From contig CM051033.1 in the NCBI GenBank assembly GCA_027627225.1, positions 49,536,516-49,600,515 of the forward strand: a stretch of DNA of 64,000 nt, read 5' to 3'. Origin of the DNA: Congeria kusceri. Its lineage: Eukaryota; Mollusca; Bivalvia; Myida; Dreissenidae. Each line of letters starts with the position of its first letter. Position 1 is the stretch's first letter. The notes under the pieces were generated by a model that was not told the origin of the DNA, made no database searches, and saw only the letters and a list, made by a program, of their open reading frames with translations. A program made the position numbers and the translations under genes. Below, in pieces: positions 35,434-46,993 of this stretch.

Positions 35434-36037
35434 CTATGTTTTCGGACACACTATGTTTTCGGACATCCTCTAAATTGTCCTCTAAATTGGCCAAAATAAT
35501 TATTTTGTGTGTCTCTATGTTTTCCGACACGTTCAAAAAATGAATTAAAATGAATTAAATTTAGATCTATGTTTTCGGACCTATACTAATTTGCATTTAA
35601 CACTCCTTATAATTTAATGTTTCCAAGGTAGCATCAGTTGTTTTTACAGACTTCTAATTCCCTATTGTTTGTCACTGTAACCTTGTGAAGTGTTTGCTGA
35701 ACCATGCCTGCCAATAAGCAAGTTGTATAATGGCTTCAATATACAACAACGTGTCATAAATTAACAAGTTGTATATTGGCTTGAACATACAATAACGTGT
35801 CATACATTAGCAAGATGAAAAATGGCTCCAATATACAATAACTTGTCAAAAGTTAACACTTCCGGGAATAAACGAGAACCATCATCGGATACAAGCAATT
35901 TGTCCGTAGTTTAATTGCACGTTTTATGACAATATTGCGATACTATGTTTTCGGACAGATTTGGAATTATTATTTTTTAAGTGACTCCAAATATTCGGAC
36001 AATGAAAAAATATTTTTGTAAGTGTCCGAAAACATAG
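35434..36037. mobile_element. Inverted-repeat element with multiplied 15-bp ends
   Basis: The 15-mer CTATGTTTTCGGACA (or a one-base variant) occurs at 35434, 35451, 35515, 35567 and 35943 on the plus strand, and as its complement at 36023-36037. If the element is cut as TA|TGTTTTCGGACA...TGTCCGAAAACA|TA, it fits TA-target transposons (Tc1/mariner type); this is inference. The last 95 bp (35943-36037) form a compact hairpin. It is interrupted by a three-unit repeat at 35717-35856. Confidence 0.55.
35717..35856. repeat. ~47-bp tandem repeat, three units
   Basis: Units starting AGCAAGTTGTATAATGGCTT (35717), ACAAGTTGTATATTGGCTT (35764) and AGCAAGATGAAAAATGGCTC (35809), each continuing with ATACAA.AACGTGTCATA. 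Lies inside the inverted-repeat element. Confidence 0.75.
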
Positions 36038-37859
36038 CATAAATAGATGTAGAAAGTTATATAATTACATTCCACATAGGCGTAGTCAAGTGGGCAGCAG
36101 TGGCGGACATTGTCGCACCAATAGTTCGGCGTATCGCCGTCATATAACATAATCGCCATTTAACTACTGCTAGTGTCTACATTAAAATTACACTCTGGCA
36201 GATAACGGGATTAACAGTAGTTGCGATGGACAATATTGCGTCTAGAAAGTGTTTTTTTTTTGGACATTTTAAGATTGTCCACACTGGCAAAGAAGAGTGT
36301 AACTGTTTGCTCAGTTGTGCCAGTATGATATGTTAGAAAGATTGATTATGCTTGAAATCATCGCATATGATTAGATATGGAATAGCTCACACTTCACAAA
36401 ACATATTAATGGTAATTGTTCTATGCCTGCAATGTTTACTTTTACATTTGATTAAAAAAGGTAAACTTTTTTTCTGAATTATCCGTGTGTTATTTATAAC
36501 GGATAACACATACACACGTATTTGAAACTCATTTATACTGGTTGTTATACGCTAGAGTCTTTATGCGATGAATACTACACGTTTTAAAACTATAAATACA
36601 GTTAGATCATCGAATTACATGCAATATAAATCATGTAATAATATTATAAAATTGTCTCAGCCCAAATCGTGACACCTTGACTACGCGCCTGTCCCGCCCT
36701 GAATCACATGGGTCGTCCTTTAAGCATCATCACCATCTCATTACAATCGGCTCGATAGTTGTAACTAAAAAACAATTGTATTTCCAATTGGTATTACTGC
36801 CGATTGTACATGTATTAATACAATGCAATGGGTCTTTTCTTTTTCTAAGGATAAACAATCCTCCTCCTTTATAACTTAATAATTTGCATGACATTTTTAC
36901 TGTTGCCTTAGGGTAAATACATTTGTTATCTGGTGTAATTCCAGATGTGAATGTATTAAGTTAAAGTATCTTAGTGCAAAGGAGGGTTGGGAAGATATAA
37001 TCAATCCGTGTTCCATTTATGGAACAGTCAGTTTGTGAATACTCAGTATTAATGTTAATTTATAATAATTCACGATAACGATTCAAGTCGCAAAACGGTG
37101 AAACGTAGAAGAGCTACGATGAAACATCTGCTAAACGTATATTTATGAAAACAAAAAATAAAACTAGTGTTTTGTTAATATTACCCAGTGTTGGAATACT
37201 GTCAAATAACATATAATGTGATGCTTTACTATTAACTGACGATTGTAATATACTCGTCTGTTATGAAAATCTATGATTTATGCTATAAGACCGAAACAAT
37301 AACATTCTTATTGTAGCTGGAAAATGACCGGACATGTTCGATGTGTAGCGTTGGTATATTCTCTTTCAATACAACTTTGAGCAATTGATAGTTGGCACGA
37401 CTGACATTATTGTTATCGGACTAAGAAAACATGGAAATTAATTGGATATGCTTCAGTCAATAATTGTCTGTATTTGAATAAAATACGTTTTTCTAGTTGT
37501 TTAACCTGGATAAATAAAGACTGCTTTAATCATATAAAGACACACAATTCAATGTTATGTTATTTCTATCTGAATAGCTTAAACGAGATGATAATACGAC
37601 CCTTTAATAGTTTGTGGAACAAGCTCGCTTAAAATATATGTTAACATCATCATGATCAATGCGCATCTTTAAAGTATGTAAGATAGTAATAGTATGAATT
37701 TATATAATAACGCAACATAATATCTTGCAATAATAACTTTTTTTTATATATCTGTGAACCGGCATGTACATATACAAATATACTATATGGATTGTTATGG
37801 ATTATGAAATCGTTCGGTTAAACATTCGTGTAGAACCTCATTCTGCGAAATACACTTAC

Positions 37860-37951
37860 TGGCATCAGATTCCAGGGAGGCACAAGCCGGCGCCTACCAT
37901 GCCAAATTGATATTTTGTTATATAATCTATATATAGACGTTCTCCCATTGG
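37860..37951 (-). promoter_or_regulatory. Weak core-promoter-like cluster
   Basis: On the minus strand: GACCAATGGG (CCAAT box at about 37947-37951), TCTATATATAG (37924-37935), and 66 bp later GATGCCA|GTAAGTG, a strong donor at 37859/37860. The CCAAT-to-TATA spacing (about 12 bp) is shorter than usual. No downstream exon was found, so this may be chance. Confidence 0.2.
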
Positions 37952-39278
37952 TCAAAACAGCCATGGGCGACTGAATTATAAATGTAATGTCGCATGGTCT
38001 AAACCGATGTTTTAGGTACAAACATTTGTACCCGGCTGTACTTATACAGTTACTATAGTGCAACGGGAACCAGAACTCATGTTATATGGGCTAAAAATAT
38101 ACTACTGGAATTTTTCTATATTGGTTTCCGACTTTAACATTGAAAGCTGAATAGTAACGGTGAAACCAGCGCCGCGTTCTTTCATTCTTTCCTGTTTACA
38201 AACAACAATGGCTTGTCCAAACAACAGTGTGAAAAAAAGATTTCCTACTCTAACATTGAAATTGAAATTAGCAATTTGGCCAAGCAAGCCCGAACTCTTA
38301 TTCCTCATTACTTGAGAGCAGGATAATGTGATAAGCCCGTCTATATAAAACTAAGAATATGAGCAAGCCGGCTCAAGATTAAAGATGATCTAAGCATTTT
38401 ATTGTATAAAAATATTACAAAACTATTTATAGATTATAAAAAAAAACATATGTTGACTAGATGGCCATTGGACATGATCTGATGTTCACTGGGTGAACTC
38501 ATGTTGATCGAGGCTATCGCCATTTAAAACAACAAAAATACCCGTTTTCAAACTCAACGTAAATATGTAAATACCTCATATGCATGTAAAGACTCACTTT
38601 ATGCAACCAAGGACATCGCCAAACCACCTATTTTCCAAATATTGTTGCAACCAAATTAAACCAATAATGTAATGTAACAGTGTTTTAATGCTATGTTATG
38701 TTTGTAACGTTTCCAAACCCTTACCATGAAGTAAATACATGATCTGTATAAAAGAAGAATCTAATCTGACACGCTAATGGAGTCCCATTTAACATGTGTC
38801 CTTACTTATATTATAAAATTTTCCCCGAGCGCTACAGACAAAGAAAACAATCATCGTCGCAAATTTAATTTCTTGTACATGTAACAGATCATTCTTATCG
38901 AAGACACTTTGACAAAATCAGACATACTGTGATGCAATAAGTTTCGGTAAAATATATTGCAATCAACACCATTGTGTCGAAGGGACATCAGAACACACTT
39001 TTATTTAGTCGTTACACAACCGTTAGAAATTTCACAGTGTGCACGCGTTAGAGTTGTTCTCTATTCTGTTATAACAGTGCATGAATGAAATCAACATAAT
39101 ACATATATGTGAGAACTCATAATGTCCTAAAATGTGAGGTGCACACTATATTTAATACAACAAACATTGACAAAAGCATAAAGTTTTGTTTCAAATTCAC
39201 AAAGCCGTTTTCCAGCTAATGTGTTGTATTGCGCATTTATATTGTGCTCGGTTTGATTATTATGCTGTAAAAGTCCAT

Positions 39279-39488
39279 TCATTTTTCAAAATTAGTTGGA
39301 TTAGTTGAGGGCTTTTTCGAGCCAATTGAGATATCAATCTCGTATGCATGGATTATATCTGGCAATATGATTAGACGTAAACCGATGAAGAACCCATGTT
39401 CATTGTCAAATGTACCGTTGAACATGATATATGCATTAGGAAAACACGGGTTAGTTTCAATGTTATATCTGAATTCGTCTGGGTTCAT
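39279..39488 (-). pseudogene. Exon-like conserved peptide, copy A1
   Basis: Minus-strand frame of 69 codons containing NPDEFRYNIE..., then NAYIMFNGTFDNEHGFFIG and LILPDIIHAYEID-like text. The same peptide can be read, with breaks, at about 41935-42065, 53160-53312 and 57740-57845. This is the only copy with an open frame. There are no clear splice sites and I do not recognise the family. It is either a decayed duplicated exon or chance preservation within a repeat. Confidence 0.35.
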
Positions 39489-40379
39489 ACAACAATCTAT
39501 TATTTATCAGTTGTCTTAATCATGTGTTGCGTCATATTCCAATCCAATTTGAAGTACTTTAGCACAATCGAGTTACAAATCTGCACTGTCTATTGATCAT
39601 TTGAGTAAAATGGACCAATGCACACATTAATTAAGACCTCTTCGTTTCAGACAGTATTAAATCTACACCGGATTGTCTGGATAGTCAATGAGTGGTCAAT
39701 AAATTAGCTCTACATTTTCGTGGGTAAGGTATTGCCATACATGCATTTGTGTTAATGCGATGTCGAGGTTTTTTGATATTAAAATGTAATTGTCTTTGTA
39801 ACGACAATACTGCAAACAATTTGATTTGAAATAAAAAAATATTTGCTCTATGTAGCTTTTAAAATTGGGTTGTCTATGAAATGACATGCGTTGCATTCAA
39901 ATAGGTAGGCTTTATCGAATGTGTATATGCCAATTACCCGTGGTAATTGTTATTAAATGGAAATACGTTAATTTGTGGTGAGATCCGTGTTCGTGTTTCA
40001 AATGCACATTTACAATATAATAGTTTTGTTTAGACAAACGCCACATAAATGATTGCATGCATATTATATTATAGCCGACTAAATTAGATCGTCGTGTTGG
40101 TGATTGTGCAAACAAAGGCTTGCAATTGCAAGAACAAAAATGACGTTTGTCATGGTTCAATTTCCTTATTATATTCCTTGAAAGCTATTCAAACAATACA
40201 CTCGTATTCATTTCAAAAGACGGGACAAGTATATGAATATTAATGTGTTTGAAAGTAGATACAGTAAAACACGTCTAACTTTCAGACTATTTGATGGTTT
40301 TTTGTTCAGAAAAAAAGAAAAATCAATAATGACAGAGATAGCGATACAGAAGCAACACGCATAATTAATATCAAACTCG

Positions 40380-40380
<1 letters not shown>

Positions 40381-40418
<38 letters not shown>

Positions 40419-40419
40419 G
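40381..40419. repeat. (TTA)n microsatellite
   Basis: Thirteen uninterrupted TTA units. The paralogous position in copy B has none. Confidence 0.9.
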
Positions 40420-40731
40420 TGGGATATAAACTGGTAGTACCACGAAGCATTCTGACCGCTACAGCAATAATTAAAATGACGAACGTGTGTCCAAATGACA
40501 TACCTTAATAAATCATACCGAACAAAGGGAATGTGTAAAAGTTCCCATGCCCAGGAATGTTACTAACAGCGTGTATATCTGTGTGTACATAAAGTGGATG
40601 TAACATGGCATAAGTATCTAAGTGGAGCTGTGGCTAGGGACAGCTTGTGGAAACCGTGCAACACCTGAACAAATAGGATGTTGAAATCATGGCCCGAAAT
40701 CATCAGTATATACGGATAAAGATATAAACAT

Positions 40732-40735
<4 letters not shown>

Positions 40736-40771
<36 letters not shown>
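40736..40771. repeat. (AT)n microsatellite
   Basis: About 17 AT units inside segmental duplication copy A. Confidence 0.9.
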
Positions 40772-40772
<1 letters not shown>

Positions 40773-41092
40773 CAGCATGCAAGATATTCCGAAGGCAAAC
40801 GGGACAAAAAAAGAACCTTCTAAGACCATTACGAACATAAAAAGTTGAACTTAAAAACGTTTTAGAAATATGTATCCACAGGATGGCAAATTATGTTTTT
40901 GAGCAAAATTCGTAGTATTGTCATCATAACAGTATAGGTTTATACACATATTGAGGGAGGTTGAAGGTGTAGAAAACCCCACCAACATAAAAGAAAACAT
41001 ATTGTATTATACATTGAATGACAAACATACTAGTGTTTAAGCGTCTCTAAATAACAGTAAGTTAGCAAATATAAAAATATTGCAGTATAAAT

Positions 41093-41547
41093 TAGAACTG
41101 AAACGATTCGTTCGATGCATCGATTATCCGATTGTTTATGGCCCGATTCGATTGTCGACCCGAAACTAGCCATTTTTGATTCGATTCTCTTATATATATT
41201 TAGATGATTTTTCCTAAAACTATTAATTAAAATTATGTTCGAGTGTAGATTTGTCATGTAAATTGATCATAGCATCATGGTTGCTTTTATACTAAATTAG
41301 TTATCTTAAACATTATCACCATTTTCGACTTTTCCTATTGATATATTTAAGACATATACGTTCAAATTAACCAATGCAACGATATAAATAATAATACGTA
41401 GCAATATGTCTTATATTGAAATTCATTACTCCTAAATACGCAAAACAAGCATATATAAAGAAAAAAATAATCGAATCGAAGTATTCAACTAAATGATATT
41501 TGAAATCGAAATTCGAATCGAGCCTTGGCTGAATCGTTGCAGCCCTA
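41093..41547. mobile_element. hAT-like non-autonomous transposon, 455 bp
   Basis: The right end reads (complement) TAGGGCTGCAACGATTCAGC. The left end is TAGAACTGAAACGATTCGTT, a diverged match. Flanking 8-mers GTATAAAT (41085-41092) and ATTTAAAT (41548-41555) agree at six of eight positions, as expected of an old 8-bp target duplication. The paralogous site at about 55610-55625 is empty, with a single TTATAAAT. CGATTCGA-type subrepeats lie inside both ends. No transposase frame. Confidence 0.75.
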
Positions 41548-41934
41548 ATTTAAATCTAGTTGAAATATTAAACGTTGGCACTTAATGTAATTGACGTATT
41601 CAAACCCCAGTTATAATCATTCGTATGTATAGCGTGTGATGTATGTATTTTCCGGTATTGTATAGGCAATCGGTGACTTGCCTAAACTAAAGGACTAGCG
41701 GATGGTAATAAGGTTTTCTCTCCTGGTTTATGTCTCCGGGGTTTCATTATTCCTATATTTATTGCTATCATAATGGCGTATTAAGTGACAGTAATAAAGT
41801 TCTTCACAGTCAAAGGTATATATAGTTAGGTATTAAGGTATTTGCATTACGCTATATACTATTTATGCGACATTTACACATATGCAAATCACATCGGCTT
41901 TGGGGTCAGGCGATTGCGATTTATTGGAGGTATC

Positions 41935-42065
41935 AATTTATACATATCAATCTTATCAGGTATTGTGATTAGACACATAGCGATGAGTAAGCCATCCTCA
42001 TTGTCAAATGTTTCACTTAATCAAATGCATATATCAGGCCTAATTTTATGAATTTGTCTGGGTTC
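41935..42065 (-). pseudogene. Exon-like conserved peptide, copy A2
   Basis: The minus strand gives NPDKFIK at the start, and after a frameshift TFDNEDGLLIAMCLITIPDK, then IDMYKLIPPI. It aligns with copy A1 (TFDNEHGFFIGLRLIILPD...). Broken, so not functional here. Confidence 0.3.
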
Positions 42066-43255
42066 ATAGAACACGCAAACGCATTGTCGCTAATGCAATG
42101 TCGTTGATTTTTGAAATTAGTTTTGATAAATTTAAATGTAACGAAAATGGTGCAAAACAAATCGCTTGAAATTCGAAAACTATTTGTAGAAGATTGTGAA
42201 TTGTGTCGTTCTGTGAAATAACATATGCTGCATTCAAATAGCCATGTTTAAACTGACGTATCCAATATGCATTCGCACAATGCTTTTCATAAATTTTATT
42301 TGTGCATGTTTGTTTGAACGCACCGAACCGCACGTTGCAATTCCTTTTAATGTGAAATGCGGAGCAATTGATTTTTCAGAAAAGCAAAATGAGAACTTGT
42401 ACATGAATAATGAATATTATTTTGAAAAATACTATATAGTTTTTTAAATTAGATATTTGCGTATATGTTTAATTTACCAATGCACGGTGCCTTAATTGCT
42501 TAATGAGTATAATGGACATGGTATTGGTATCAGATCTATGCAAACACATGCATTGTTAAATATTCAACGGGCATTAACCCACAATTCCTTATATCGTTGC
42601 AAGTATAGCCAAGACTTATTAATTGCCTTTGGCAGTAAAACAGTCTATATTACCGTAATGTGAAGTGAAAAATATTATGATTTTATCTAACAAATGCAAT
42701 ATTAAATATATTGTATGCGGATAAACATCTGAAACTTCATTCGAATTTAGTCAAAAATGAATGCATTATGATTGAACTCTTAACTGAACGATCACCGAAG
42801 TCCAGATGTTTTTTTTTTTTTTTTTAAATAAATGCGTTAAAATATAGTTTATTTCAAAATACATAATTCGATGAACAAGACATTTGACCAAAATCAAGTA
42901 TATCGAGGAAAACGTATGTAAACTAGCTTATTTATTAATTATGTAATGTATACTGATTTTACATATTTATAATTGTATACAAACAGCATGACCACGATTG
43001 TCAATTTTTAAAGACACCGCTTTATTTATGCAACCCCATTTGTACATGACGTACATTATATATTTGCGTATCAAAGAGTCCAATAATTGCACACAATGTG
43101 CATATAATTTCAATTATTTTCTTGTTTGGTCCACTAATTATATCTCAGATTAAATTATATACGTATGTTTTAAGTGACGGAAACCAGAATCACGTTTATT
43201 GTTGACCTCTCATTCACAGATGATTGTAATAAAACTGTGCTTCAGGAAAATACAC

Positions 43256-43330
43256 TACCGACCGACCGACAGACAGACCGACCAACAAACCGATCGACCG
43301 ACCGACCGATCGATCGATCGATTGATTGTT
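43256..43330. repeat. Compound tetranucleotide microsatellite (ACCG, ACAG, ATCG, ATTG)
   Basis: Runs of CCGA, CAGA, CGAT and TGAT units. Two overlapping open frames here translate to RPTDR-type repeats and are shadows. Confidence 0.85.
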
Positions 43331-43595
43331 GTGTCGGGGTCACAGCAGCTTCGCGCTGTTAAAATTATTTCATTGAAAATAAATATTTCGCCAAATTCCG
43401 ATAGACATTGAATGGAAACATGTCAAAAGGAATCGAAATACATATTGATTGATACTAAGAAACAACTTTGCATGAGCAAATATAATTACAGAAAAATGAC
43501 AATATTCCGTTCAATTGACTTTTTTGCTTTCATAAAGGCATAGCACTTTTCAATTATGAAGTTCTTCGCATTCAGCAGTATGCATAATATTATAT

Positions 43596-44150
43596 AAATA
43601 TCATATGGCAGCGTGTGTGACATTAGTATTGTCATCCCGAGGGCAGAATGTCACCCGAGGCGAAACCGAGAGGTGACATTCTGTTTCGAGGGTTGACAAT
43701 ATCAATGTCACACTCGCTATCATTTGATATTTATTTTATTGAACCGAACAAGATATAGTTAAAAACGAATAACACAAGTTTAAGTTTTGCCCGTCAAGAT
43801 AGAATAATGCCTAAATCTTCTTTTATCTTCAGATATACTTGCAAACTATTTTCTGACAATTAATTTTGAAGCGAATTGCTTGTTTAAGCATTGAAAAGTG
43901 ACGTCACGACTAAATGTTGGTACAAAAACGGAGGCAATCTTTTTATGATGTGGCTAAATAAAACTAAGGCAGTCAATTGCCCTTATATGACATTCAAAAT
44001 ATCAGCGCGGTCACATGACCTGACAGTTACTTTCGCTTGGTCATGTGTAAAAAAAGTTTGAAATATTTTTGACAGTCAAATTATCTCTTTTTCGGGTAAT
44101 GGGAATTAATCATTGTAGAGAAATGTAAGGTAAAATAAATTAAGTTATTA
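43596..44150. mobile_element. Hairpin-bearing insertion, ~555 bp
   Basis: Absent from the paralogous copy C2. The left end is a long inverted repeat: GCAGCGTGTGTGACATTAGT, then GTCATCCCGAGGGCAGAATG at 43607-43650, paired with CATTCTGTTTCGAGGGTTGAC, then AATGTCACACTCGC at 43676-43722. Only the borders inferred from the empty copy support the full extent. Class unknown. Confidence 0.55.
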
Positions 44151-44569
44151 AGACATGCGCATTATGTCATAGAATATTGATGTGACGTAGAACAGGGGCA
44201 TGTACGTTGGGGTATTGACTGCATATTACCATTATGTTCGGAACAATCGATTTGACAAATATTCTAGGAGGGTTAACTGTAGGAGTCTAATGTATCCATA
44301 CCTTCGACTGATGTAGGAACCGTATGAAACTATTCTGATTTGTTTTATACAGAATTACTATAGTTTGATACTCGATTTATTTGCCCGAAACACCGTCAAG
44401 CGTATTGTCTACTAAATAGACTGGACATGCTACTGAAATACAACTTCAGCAAAACACAGCCAAAGTTCGGAAATCAGAACAAAATCCACAACCTGTAGTT
44501 AAATATTGGCGCAGTTTGTTTACTAATGCGTTTGTCGAATATGTATTGACATTAGTAATGTTATATTAT

Positions 44570-45910
44570 GGTAGAAAGATTATAATGACTTCGGAAATAC
44601 TCGGGAAATATCGGTTAACTTCGGCCCATTCGCCACTAACCGTAAATCTAATCGATCTGATCCGAAACAGAAATTATTTTCGCGAAATAAACATTACTTT
44701 TCGAATGTTGAGTTATTTTCAATTACATGTGTGAAATAAATGCTTATTTATTACTAAATATAAATAAACGTCCAAGGATTATTAATATTATTGAACATAA
44801 TTATTCGTATATAAAAACATATTTGCGTGAAGGAGATACTTGCTCCTTCCTTGAAATAACATTCATTCGCACCAAAAACTTGGAAAAATTATTGTCAGTC
44901 GAGATGGGTGGTGAGCGGGACGTCGGGTGATCGAGTTTGTGTTCTGTTGGATAATTTAAAATACTGTTCATTCTGTAAACTTGGACCTGTTCCACTGAGG
45001 AATTGTAAAAAAAAATCTGAAAATTATATATCAGCGAACTAATGAGAATGGTCTAAGAGACACCTTTTTATCCAAAAACAGTGACATTTTACCAATAGTC
45101 ACAAGCTCCAAGAAGAGTCTTGATGAAGTTATCACAAAGATTTGCCGGGTTTTTGAAACTCTTGCTAACCCAATGTAATGAAAATGTCAACTGATTTTTT
45201 TCCAACACACTCTTATAACAAATGTCTATCATTATTCTGAATCTGGCAACCAAGGATATGTGAACCTCAGCTAGTTACATTTGTATTTAAAATGTTTACA
45301 CAAAACACTATTTCTTTAACATTAATGCAAAAATAATTCATTTAATATCGATACTGCTATTAGATTGAAATTATAAGAGAAAACACATAGGGCTGCTTCA
45401 CTGCAAATGTTATACCTTGAGATTTTTGTGCTGAACCTATGTCAATGTATACGTTTTTCCTCTCAGATAAGGTTATATTATATTTCGGTATTACTGATTT
45501 TGACATTCAATGAAATAAAAGTAAAAAGAAAATACAAAAATTGGTGTTAGGCGTATTTTTACTGTAAAGAAATGTGTTGTTTTTTAATGTCATAAGTATT
45601 GTTGGTCAACTTTAGTACTTATGTTGTAATACTTGTTCATAAGATACATCTTTAACGTATAAATTAAAGCTGTTCAGCAATAAATAAAATACATTTTGAC
45701 AATATGTCAGTCACTTTTGTTAGTGTACCCCATCAAAATTTTAGGTTGAAGTAGAATAATGAGGGGTAATAACAAAAATCGCATTTTTGTCAAAACGTGC
45801 GGTTAGATTTTGTTGTTTATATTTCACAGTTTAGTCTCATAATAGATTTAATGATCAAAGATAAAAAGAAAGTCAAAGTCTGAAAAAAGTCTCATTAGGG
45901 GCTTTCTACC
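44570..45910 (+). mobile_element. TTAA-flanked DNA transposon, copy 2
   Basis: Same terminal inverted repeats as 7639-8932 (left GGTAGAAAGATTATAATG, right CATTAGGGGCTTTCTACC). The right flank is TTAA (45911-45914); the left is TTAT, a decayed TTAA. Over the first 150 bp it is nearly identical to copy 1. It has ~300 bp (45075-45390) missing from copy 1. The internal peptide is broken by an in-frame stop, a one-base deletion and further changes. Confidence 0.72.
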
Positions 45911-46469
45911 TTAATACTTGACTTAATTACTACAGGCCAAAACCCGGAGCGCACATATCATTCATACTAATAAATACGAGTCTCGTTAAATTTCAGTTTA
46001 AGATGCATTTAATTGCTAATAGAGTTAACGATGCACAACCTTGCTCGTACGTGTACGTTGTACTTGTGCATAACGTTTTGAAAACTTTTATGAAAATGTT
46101 TGAATGGTTCCGTAAGACGACTCATCTAACACTATGACAATGGCAAATATTGAAACGTCTAGTTACGGTATTATATATACATATATTAAGTTTGTATTCG
46201 AATTATTTTACATATTGAGTCCATGCTTTAAACAAAACACTTTGATCATCTTTTTATATCTTTTACATAGTTCAAATTGTACATAAATAAATTTTTCATA
46301 CAAAACACCAAACAACACATGTTATAATCGTGTTTCTTTTATAACATCATATTTTTACAATTGTAATTTTACTCTTCTAACACCTGAATATGTTTTAATA
46401 ATCGAACTGACTAGGATAATTGTTTCTCTTGCACTATGTATTAGTGCACGTAAATGTCTATATAATAGT

Positions 46470-46830
46470 CTATATAATAGTGTCTTGCCAAGGAACTTAT
46501 CCAGCGACTGTGTTAAAGTACAACTCCAGATATTCCCGTTGTGCATTCGCTACAGTGCTGTCTCTGTTTGCACCTCTTGCGTGTTCCACTTCGAGTATGT
46601 TCACATCGTTGCGCCACGAACCAAGGGCAACGCTATGGTATACGTCTTCATGCTCAATGTTTGCGTTCTGTAGTGTTGGGAAGCGCATTCACATAATGTT
46701 ATGGAGGCAGACACATTCCTCTAAAATGAGTCTTGATGTCTCAGGGCATCATCATATAGGTCCGAAGACCAAAGGCATCGTTGCCAAGGAGGAAGTATGG
46801 GGTATCCTGGTCGTCATGCGGTAGAGGTGA
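46470..46830 (-). pseudogene. PIF/Harbinger transposase C-terminal remnant
   Basis: Reading down the minus strand: LPHDDQDTPYFLLGNDAFGL then RTYMMMP (about 46824-46750). A deletion of roughly 45-50 codons follows, then ETSRLILEECVCLHNIM (about 46745-46692), a TGA, MRFPTLQNANIEHEDVYHS, ALGSWRNDVNILE, ANAQREYLELYFNTVAG, a TAA, and VPWQDTII ending at TAG 46470. These are hallmarks of DDE_Tnp_4 (Harbinger) transposases. The catalytic-region G-D-D-A-F appears here as G-N-D-A-F, and the block that would hold the catalytic Glu is deleted. Dead fragment. Confidence 0.78.
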
Positions 46831-46993
46831 CGGTGTTGGAAAGCCTATGGATCCATATGAGATATACTCTTTAAGTTAATAGAAAAAGTAACGTGCCGTT
46901 AACGATGCGGTAGAGGTGCCGTTGCTGGAAAGCCTATTGATCAATCTGAGATACACTCTTTAAGTTAATAGAAAAAGTAACGTGCCGTTAAAA
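46816..46993. repeat. 89-bp tandem duplication, two copies
   Basis: ATGCGGTAGAGGTGACGGTG at 46816 recurs as ATGCGGTAGAGGTGCCGTTG at 46905. Both run on through CTCTTTAAGTTAATAGAAAA to AACGTGCCGTTAA. The first copy overlaps the upstream end of the Harbinger remnant. Confidence 0.9.

Larger units (their letters stand above)
36680..42790 (+). repeat. Segmental duplication, copy A
   Basis: Collinear with 52190-59040. Anchors: CAATTGTATTTCCAATTGGTATTACTGCCG at 36771 (against 52262), CCGATGAAGAACCC at 39382 (53207), TTGAAGTACTTTAGCACAATCGA at about 39549 (53364), AACCCCACCA and TGACAAACATACTAG at about 40975-41033 (55507-55560), GTCTGGGTTCATAG at 42057 (57835). It contains internal tandem copies of a sub-unit. 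Differences include a hAT-like insertion (41093-41547) and ATT and AT microsatellites not seen in B. Confidence 0.75.
43020..44290 (+). repeat. Segmental duplication C, copy C1
   Basis: Collinear with 47400-49430. Shared anchors are AACCCATTTGTA.ATGAC, a microsatellite block, TTCACAGC.GCTTCG.GCTGTTAAAAT, GAAAATAAATATTT and ATGACAAATATTCT.GGAGGGTTAACTGT (43330-43390 and 44250-44282 against 48965-49020 and 49397-49426). Confidence 0.7.

Noticed and set aside
46420..46824. 134-codon plus-strand frame as a gene
   Set aside because: It is the antisense shadow of the Harbinger transposase remnant.
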